Of a stretch of DNA of 5,378 nucleotides, positions 1 through 4,024 are shown one piece after another (the first letter of the stretch is position 1; the number at the start of each line of letters is the position of its first letter). Origin of the DNA: Chloroflexota bacterium (GTDB lineage: Bacteria; Chloroflexota; Dormibacteria; CF-121); NCBI GenBank assembly GCA_005882525.1, contig VBGO01000178.1, forward strand, positions 1 to 5,378, written 5' to 3'. The notes under the pieces were generated by a model. The model worked only from the letters and a program-made list of their open reading frames with translations. It made no database searches and was not told the DNA's origin. A program made the translations under genes and the position numbers.

Positions 1-270
1 TCGCAGGCGCTCGCCGACTGCCAGGTGAAGCTGCTCAACGAGGCGGACGGGCATTGCACCGTCGAAGTCACCTGCGCCAATTGCGGCGTCAGCTTCGTCG
101 CCGTGCTGTTGCTCAAGAAGGCCAAGCATCCGGACGGCCTGCCCAAGGCGGCCAGCGAAGGCCCGATCAGCGGCGACGAGTTGCTGGACGTCCACGAATA
201 CATGAAGGCCTTCAGCGGCTCGATGCGAGAGCTCACCCGCTCGCGTCCCTCTCGGCAGCAGACTACCTAG
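1..270 (+). CDS. 3' part of a hypothetical CxxC-containing protein (5'-truncated)
   Basis: The reading frame is open from the first base of the window to a TAG at 268-270, giving 89 visible residues. A GTG at 25 could serve as a start (81 residues), but the codons before it read as normal high-GC coding sequence, so I treat the gene as entering from the left. Cysteines lie at visible positions 7, 19, 25 and 28; the last two form a CANC (CxxC) motif followed by a hydrophobic stretch, resembling half of a zinc ribbon. The second half carries an acidic segment (GDELLDVHEYMKAF) and a polar, Arg/Ser/Thr-rich tail. I do not recognise a named family. A small metal-binding or structural protein is possible, but the function is unknown. 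The hairpin just after its stop and the 52-nt gap to the cysteine desulfurase suggest its transcript may end before the next gene. Confidence 0.72.
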   Translation, partial: SQALADCQVKLLNEADGHCTVEVTCANCGVSFVAVLLLKKAKHPDGLPKAASEGPISGDELLDVHEYMKAFSGSMRELTRSRPSRQQTT

Positions 271-285
271 GCGACCTCCCGAAGA

Positions 286-302
286 CTCGGCTGAAAGCCG
301 AG
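286..302 (+). terminator. 7-bp hairpin after the CxxC gene; possible weak terminator
   Basis: Arms CTCGGCT (286-292) and AGCCGAG (296-302) are perfectly complementary around a GAA loop, starting 16 nt after the stop of the upstream gene. No T-tract follows (the next bases are CCTTACGC), so it is not a classical intrinsic terminator. It may be a U-less terminator, a 3'-end stabiliser, or coincidence. It overlaps the weak -35-like element proposed for the cysteine desulfurase promoter. Confidence 0.35.
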
Positions 303-320
303 CCTTACGCGCCATAGAAT
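291..320 (+). promoter_or_regulatory. candidate promoter for the cysteine desulfurase gene
   Basis: TAGAAT at 315-320 matches the sigma-70-type -10 consensus at 5 of 6 positions. A weak -35-like CTGAAA (291-296, 4 of 6) lies 18 nt upstream of it. Transcription from this -10 would start near 327-329. That would make the in-frame ATG at 329 a leaderless start rather than the ATG at 323. The assignment rests on pattern matching only. Confidence 0.3.
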
Positions 321-322
321 TG

Positions 323-1486
323 ATGCCGATGGTGTACCTCGACCATTCCGCCACGACACCGCTCGATCCTGAAGTGCTCCAGGCGATGATGCCCTATCTC
401 ACCGAAGAGTTCGGGAACGCCTCGAGCGTCTACGGCCTCGGGCAGCGAGCCCGCCAGGCGATCGACCAGGCGCGGGATGAGGTAGCCGCCTTCTATGGGG
501 TGGCGGCCAAGGAGGTCATCTTCACGTCGGGCGGCACGGAGGGCGACAACTTCGCCTTGCAGGGGATCGCGCAGCGGAACGCAGACCGTGGCCGGCACGT
601 GATCACATCGACGATCGAGCACGATGCGGTGCTCCGTTCGGCGGACGCGCTCGAGCGCGACGGCTTCGAGGTGACGCGGTTGGGCGTCGATCGCGACGGG
701 CTCGTCGATCCCGCGGAGCTGGGGCGCGCGCTCAGGCCGGACACCATCCTGGTCAGCATCATGCACGCGAACAACGAGATCGGCACCGTCGAGCCGATCC
801 GGGAGCTGGTCACGGTCACCCGCGAACGGAGCAGCGCCTACTTCCACAGCGACGCCGTCCAGTCGACTGGAAAGATCCCGACCACCGTCACGGAACTGGG
901 CGTCGATCTGCTGTCCATGTCCGCGCACAAGCTCCACGGGCCGAAGGGCGTGGGCTGCCTGGTGGTTCGCAGCGGGGTGCGACTCGCGCCGCAGTTGCTG
1001 GGCGGCGGACACGAACGCAACCGTCGGGCCGGCACCGAGAACGTGGCCGGGATCGTCGGGCTGGCCAAGGCGATCGGCATCGCCCAGCGGGACATGGCGA
1101 AGAACACCGCGCATTTGACCGGACTTAGGGATCGCCTGATCGAGGGCGTGCTCGACCGGATCCCGGGCGCGGCGCTCACCGGTCACTCCGTGAACCGCCT
1201 CCCACACCATGCCAGCTTCCTGTTCCAGGGCGTCGAGGGTGAGTCGCTGTTGCTCCAACTCGACATGGACGGCATCGCCGCCTCCTCCGGCTCGGCCTGC
1301 ACCTCGGGATCACTGGAGCCGAGCCACGTCATCCTCGCGCTCGGCTATCCGCGGGAGCGCGCCCTGGGCAGCCTGCGACTGTCGGTCGGCAAGGGCAACA
1401 CGGACGCCGACATCGATCTGGTGCTCGACCGTTTGCCGGAGATGGTCGCCCGGCTTCGTGCCATGACACCCATCTCCGCCGCCTGA
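323..1486 (+). CDS. nifS: cysteine desulfurase, NifS/IscS type (group I)
   Basis: A PLP-dependent enzyme of the aminotransferase class V family. It converts L-cysteine to L-alanine and leaves a persulfide on the active-site cysteine, for Fe-S cluster assembly or thiolation of tRNA and cofactors in the cytoplasm. Numbered from ATG 323 (387 residues, normal family length), the protein opens with YLDHSATTPLDP. It has the cofactor-loop TSGGTEGDN (69-77), the PLP-stacking His100 in IEHDAVL, Asp177 and Gln180 in HSDAVQ, and the Schiff-base Lys203 in SAHKLHGPKG. The catalytic Cys326 lies in SSGSACTSGSLEPSHV, whose long loop marks group I (NifS/IscS) rather than SufS. All key residues are present. 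Starts at TTG 320, ATG 323, ATG 329 and GTG 332 are all in frame. I chose ATG 323 because MPxVYLDH is a usual beginning; ATG 329 fits a leaderless transcript. No clear Shine-Dalgarno is seen. The DUF2203 gene follows after 7 nt. No nif, isc scaffold or mnmA gene is in view, so the symbol denotes the family, not a role in nitrogen fixation. Confidence 0.95.
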   Translation: MPMVYLDHSATTPLDPEVLQAMMPYLTEEFGNASSVYGLGQRARQAIDQARDEVAAFYGVAAKEVIFTSGGTEGDNFALQGIAQRNADRGRHVITSTIEHDAVLRSADALERDGFEVTRLGVDRDGLVDPAELGRALRPDTILVSIMHANNEIGTVEPIRELVTVTRERSSAYFHSDAVQSTGKIPTTVTELGVDLLSMSAHKLHGPKGVGCLVVRSGVRLAPQLLGGGHERNRRAGTENVAGIVGLAKAIGIAQRDMAKNTAHLTGLRDRLIEGVLDRIPGAALTGHSVNRLPHHASFLFQGVEGESLLLQLDMDGIAASSGSACTSGSLEPSHVILALGYPRERALGSLRLSVGKGNTDADIDLVLDRLPEMVARLRAMTPISAA

Positions 1487-1493
1487 GCCAGCC

Positions 1494-1868
1494 ATGCCCG
1501 AAAAGTTCTACAGCGTCGACGAGGCCAATGCGCTCGTCCCCAAACTCAAACCGCTGCTCGAGCGCATCCGGGCCACCCAGGAGACGCTGGCCAAGGACAA
1601 AACCGTGGCGGCGGTGAGGGCGAAGGCGGCCCACAACGGCGGGGGCCTCCCAGGTCGCCACCTATCCGAGCTGCACAAGACGCTCGAGCGCGACATGAAC
1701 CAGCTCCAGGAGTGGGGCATCGTGCTGCGCGATCCGAGCATCGGCTTGATCGATTTTTATCATCAGCGGGAAGGGGATGCCGTCTTCCTCTGCTGGAAGC
1801 TGGGCGAGGGCAAGATCGAGTGGTGGCACCCGGTGCACACCGGAATCGCCGGGCGAAAGCGCCTCTAG
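1494..1868 (+). CDS. DUF2203 family protein
   Basis: A 124-residue soluble protein matching the DUF2203 family in length and layout; the family's function is unknown. The N-terminal YSVDEANALVPKLKPLLERI (6-25) is the typical opening. It is followed by a charged helical stretch with a Gly-rich break (HNGGGLPG, 47-54) and a second helix. The conserved C-terminal part then has GIVLRDPSIGLIDF (75-88), FLCWKLGE (98-105, with Cys100-Trp101) and WWHPVHTGIAGRKRL (110-124), which ends the protein as usual for the family. The ATG at 1494 lies 7 nt after the cysteine desulfurase stop, with no Shine-Dalgarno-like sequence, so translation probably depends on the upstream gene and the two likely form one transcript. 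Its stop codon sits in a CTAG shared with the stop of the convergent RDD gene, a 4-nt overlap. Family assignment is firm; a link to sulfur metabolism is only suggested by position. Confidence 0.9.
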   Translation: MPEKFYSVDEANALVPKLKPLLERIRATQETLAKDKTVAAVRAKAAHNGGGLPGRHLSELHKTLERDMNQLQEWGIVLRDPSIGLIDFYHQREGDAVFLCWKLGEGKIEWWHPVHTGIAGRKRL

Positions 1869-1894
1869 CTGCTCCGAAAGGCGATGCCGAGCAG
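1852..1894. terminator. paired small hairpins flanking a shared CTAG stop; possible bidirectional terminator
   Basis: The shared CTAG (1865-1868) is flanked by two inverted repeats. On the left is GGCG (1852-1855) with CGCC (1860-1863) around AAAG. On the right is CTGCTC (1869-1874) with GAGCAG (1889-1894), which encloses an inner GGC-GAT-GCC stem (1880-1888). Each structure lies just beyond the stop codon of one of the two convergent genes. There is no T-tract in either direction, so termination here is not established; Rho or collision of polymerases are alternatives. Confidence 0.22.
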
Positions 1895-2944
1895 GAAGAG
1901 CAGCAGCAGGACCGAGCTGACCGCCAGCCCGATGATGCCGAGTAGTCGCCCCGTCTTGGCCCGATCTTCGCCCTGGTAGCGGTTCGGCTCGCTGCGAATC
2001 GCCCGGAGCGCGTTGCCGCCGAACACGATCGAGAGGATTCCGGTTGGAATCGCGATCAGCGGCATCCAGAAAAAGATCAGCGTCGTGACCCCCCAGGTCA
2101 TGGCGCTGGACGCCCGGCGGTGCGTCGGGCGATGGGGCGAGATCCCTTCGCGCTCCGCCAGCTGGTCGAGGGCGGCGAGCGGTCCCGCCGTGGCGACGAC
2201 GTCGGGTAGGGCGCGCCGCAGGGCTGGCTCAGCGCTCTGGGCCAGCGCCTGGCGGCGGGCCACCGGTAGTTCCTCTCGGCGGGCCGCGTAGGCGACGACC
2301 AGGCGGCGAAGTCCCGGATCGACGACCGGCGGCTCGCCGGCCGCGGGAGCGGGCGGCGCTCCCACCGAGGTGGCGGACGGTGTCGACCAGATCGAGGAAA
2401 CCGGCGCGGGAGCCGGAGCCGCCCCGGCCGGGGTGCCCGCCAGGTCGTACAGCCTGATGCGCTCACGGTCGCGCACCACGAGCGTGCCGGCGGCGAAGTC
2501 CCCCAGCCGCTTGCCGCGGCCGTTGATGAAGAGAGTCAGCATCCCAATGGCGTAGAAGAAGGGCAGGAAGTCCACGATCCGCACCAGGTTGCGGATGGCC
2601 GCCTGGGCGATCGTGAGTGGCTCGCCGTGGTCCCCCACCACCCGCAGGCGGGCGGATCGCTTGCCGACCGTCTGGCCGTTCCAGGCCGCCTCGCTGACCA
2701 GAAAATAGCCGGCCAGCAGGATGAAGCCGAGGATGACTTCGACCAGGATGGCGAGCTCGCCGCTGCTGAAGATTCCGCCCAGCGCCGCGGCGAGGATCGT
2801 GATGGCGATCAGGATCACCAGGATGATGAGCGAATCGATGATCTGCGCCAGGAAGCGGCTGCCGATGCCGGCGATCTCGTATTGGAAGGCAACTCGCTCC
2901 GGCGTCGAAATGATGAGATCGTCAGACGCGTCGGGCGGCTGCAC
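1865..2944 (-). CDS. RDD family membrane protein with DUF4190-like C-terminal domain
   Basis: A 359-residue integral membrane protein. The N-terminal RDD domain (about 10-160) begins with STPERVAFQYEIAGIGSRF. It carries the signature Arg30 and Asp37 in GSRFLAQIID and the later Asp149 in KRLGDFAAGTLVVR, with predicted membrane segments near 31-57, 64-84 and 121-141. A Pro/Ala-rich linker (about 171-210) leads to a charged helical region (211-280). A C-terminal pair of membrane segments (about 284-309 and 334-354) resembles DUF4190, including GILSIVFGGNALRAI. RDD proteins are broadly of unknown function, with some proposed as transporters. The start is a GTG at 2944-2942; no ATG is nearby and the residues before the RDD motif fit the family. 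A TAGAGT box ends 6 nt before it, consistent with leaderless translation. It is divergent from the SpoIIM gene, a recurrent pairing. Its TAG stop overlaps that of the DUF2203 gene by 4 nt. Confidence 0.9.
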   Translation of the reverse strand: MQPPDASDDLIISTPERVAFQYEIAGIGSRFLAQIIDSLIILVILIAITILAAALGGIFSSGELAILVEVILGFILLAGYFLVSEAAWNGQTVGKRSARLRVVGDHGEPLTIAQAAIRNLVRIVDFLPFFYAIGMLTLFINGRGKRLGDFAAGTLVVRDRERIRLYDLAGTPAGAAPAPAPVSSIWSTPSATSVGAPPAPAAGEPPVVDPGLRRLVVAYAARREELPVARRQALAQSAEPALRRALPDVVATAGPLAALDQLAEREGISPHRPTHRRASSAMTWGVTTLIFFWMPLIAIPTGILSIVFGGNALRAIRSEPNRYQGEDRAKTGRLLGIIGLAVSSVLLLLFLLGIAFRSS

Positions 2945-2950
2945 GCTTTC

Positions 2951-2956
2951 ACTCTA
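2951..2956 (-). promoter_or_regulatory. candidate -10 box for the RDD gene (leaderless type)
   Basis: On the minus strand TAGAGT (2956 to 2951) fits the TANNNT -10 pattern and is followed by six bases (GAAAGC) and then the GTG start at 2944. Transcription would begin at or next to the start codon, giving a leaderless mRNA. I find no convincing -35 element. Confidence 0.35.
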
Positions 2957-2961
2957 CCCGC

Positions 2962-2977
2962 CGCTTTCCGGAGAGCG
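2962..2977. promoter_or_regulatory. 16-bp near-perfect dyad in the divergent intergenic region; candidate operator
   Basis: CGCTTTCC (2962-2969) is followed directly by GGAGAGCG (2970-2977). The two halves are inverted repeats at 7 of 8 positions with no spacer, a form that suits a dimeric DNA-binding protein better than an RNA hairpin. It begins 5 bp upstream of the proposed RDD -10 box, within the promoter spacer, where a bound repressor would block transcription. It lies 35 bp before the proposed SpoIIM -10 box. No regulator gene is present in the window. Confidence 0.3.
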
Positions 2978-2989
2978 CGTCGCGGTTCT

Positions 2990-3017
2990 GCGACAGGCCA
3001 GGCGGGAGCCCTAGTGT
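2990..3017 (+). promoter_or_regulatory. candidate promoter for the SpoIIM gene
   Basis: TAGTGT at 3012-3017 fits a -10 box. A weak -35-like GCGACA (2990-2995, sharing GACA with the consensus) stands 16 nt upstream. The start of transcription would fall near 3024-3026, leaving a leader of only about 8-10 nt before the GTG at 3034. Pattern match only. Confidence 0.28.
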
Positions 3018-3027
3018 CCGTCATCAT

Positions 3028-3032
3028 GGAGG
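3028..3032 (+). promoter_or_regulatory. Shine-Dalgarno-like GGAGG unusually close to the SpoIIM start
   Basis: GGAGG at 3028-3032 is the only strong Shine-Dalgarno match before any start in the window. It is separated from the GTG at 3034 by a single base, well short of the usual 5-9 nt. No alternative in-frame start lies close downstream, so either this element is not used or initiation here is inefficient. It is recorded because it bears on the start choice. Confidence 0.3.
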
Positions 3033-3033
3033 C

Positions 3034-4005
3034 GTGCGCGCCGATGAATTCGTCACCCGCCGACGACCAGAGTGGGATCGGCTGGAAAAACTGCTGACGC
3101 GAGCGGGGACCAGCCGGGTCGGCGGTCTGCGGCCGACCGAGGTGCTGGCGCTGGCGGCACTCTACCGTCGCGCGACGGCCGACCTCGCCCGGGCCAGGCG
3201 GGATTGGCCGACCGAGCCGGTGGCGGGCTATCTGAACGGGCTGGTCGCCCGCGGCCACGCGGCCGTCTACCGGCAGGGCGGCAACCTGGGGGCGCGGATC
3301 GCGCGCTTCTACCGGGAGATCCTTCCGCAGACCTACCGGGAAGCCGCTCCGTACCTGGTTGCGGCAGCCCTGCTGCTCTTCGCTCCGGCGCTGGTGGCCT
3401 TTGTCGCCGTCAGCCTGGACCCGAAGCTTGCCTATGCGCTGGTGCCGACCGAGCTGGTGCATCTGGTGCGCAACCACCAGCTCTGGACCCAGATCCCGGC
3501 GGACAAACGCCCGCTGGCCTCCGGGGTGATCATGACGCACAACATCAACGTTTCCATCGGCGCCTTCGCGTTTGGCGTGCTGCTTGGCCTGCCGACCATC
3601 TACCTGCTGATGACGAACGGCATCCAGCTGGGCGGCATGCTGGGACTGACCAGTGCCTACGGGATCGCGCCTGGCCTGCTCGACTTCATCGTCGGCCATG
3701 GTGTGCTCGAGCTGTCGGTGGTGGTGGCGGCCGGGGCGTGTGGATTGATGATGGGCTGGGCCATTCTCCTCCCCGGCGCCTACCGGCGCCGCGACGCGCT
3801 CGTGCTGGCCGCGCGGAAGGCGGTCATCATCCTGGCCGGCATGGCGCCCCTCCTGATCGTCGCCGGCATCATCGAAGGCAACCTGAGCCCCTCGAACGCG
3901 CCGACCGCGGTCAAGGTCGCGGTCGGCCTGACGACGGGTGTCTTGCTCTACGCGTACCTGCTCTTCACCGGCCGGACGCCTCGCAAGCCTGTCGCGCAGG
4001 CCTAG
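3034..4005 (+). CDS. SpoIIM family (stage II sporulation protein M-like) membrane protein
   Basis: A 323-residue membrane protein of the SpoIIM family. In Bacillus, SpoIIM takes part in septal peptidoglycan removal during engulfment; homologues in non-sporulating bacteria have no settled role. The N-terminal ~100 residues are soluble and helical, opening with RADEFVTRRRPEWDRLEKLL, typical of the longer actinobacterial-type members. Membrane segments are predicted near 106-126, 174-194, 213-247 (one or two passes), 264-281 and 293-311. Conserved features include THNINVSIGAFAFG (168-181), LMTNGIQLGGMLG (192-204) and GHGVLELS (221-228), with polar His169, Asn170, Asn172, His222 and Glu226 in or near membrane segments. 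The GTG start at 3034 is supported by this conserved N-terminus; no ATG exists in frame nearby. The gene is divergent from the RDD gene, as in Mycobacterium (Rv3694c/Rv3695, from memory). The expected MoxR, DUF58 and DUF4129 neighbours do not follow. Its stop overlaps the convergent gene by 4 nt in CTAG. Confidence 0.9.
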   Translation: MRADEFVTRRRPEWDRLEKLLTRAGTSRVGGLRPTEVLALAALYRRATADLARARRDWPTEPVAGYLNGLVARGHAAVYRQGGNLGARIARFYREILPQTYREAAPYLVAAALLLFAPALVAFVAVSLDPKLAYALVPTELVHLVRNHQLWTQIPADKRPLASGVIMTHNINVSIGAFAFGVLLGLPTIYLLMTNGIQLGGMLGLTSAYGIAPGLLDFIVGHGVLELSVVVAAGACGLMMGWAILLPGAYRRRDALVLAARKAVIILAGMAPLLIVAGIIEGNLSPSNAPTAVKVAVGLTTGVLLYAYLLFTGRTPRKPVAQA

Positions 4006-4024
4006 AAGCCGGGATAGATCCGGC
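3987..4024. terminator. paired hairpins flanking the SpoIIM/Ig-propeller convergent stop; possible bidirectional terminator
   Basis: GCCTG (3987-3991) pairs with CAGGC (3997-4001) around TCGCG. GCCGG (4008-4012) pairs with CCGGC (4020-4024) around a 7-nt loop. They sit on either side of the shared CTAG at 4002-4005, so each convergent gene is followed at once by one hairpin. For the SpoIIM transcript the hairpin is followed by CCTTTCG, a short T-run; in the other direction there is only TTGCG. Weak as intrinsic terminators, but the placement is suggestive. Confidence 0.33.

Noticed and set aside
305..1258. 317-codon open frame on the minus strand
   Set aside because: It lies antisense to the clearly conserved cysteine desulfurase and its translation is Arg/Asp/His-rich with no domain pattern, typical of a shadow frame in high-GC DNA.
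323..1486. A nitrogen-fixation role for the NifS-like enzyme
   Set aside because: No other nif gene is visible, and NifS-type catalytic loops are common in housekeeping desulfurases.
1890..1915. AGCAGCAGCAGG-type triplet run as a possible microsatellite
   Set aside because: On the minus strand it simply encodes the Leu-rich last membrane segment of the RDD protein (LLLLFLLG).
2979..2994. GTCGC-N6-GCGAC inverted repeat in the divergent region
   Set aside because: A 5-bp stem with a 6-nt loop is expected often by chance in GC-rich DNA. It is less convincing than the adjacent 16-bp dyad, so it was not listed as a separate site.
2627..3097. 156-codon plus-strand frame crossing the divergent promoter region
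   Set aside because: Most of it is antisense to the RDD membrane-segment codons, which gives its Asp/Gln/Glu-rich look. Only its last 23 codons (from ATG 3026) were kept, as a low-confidence finding.
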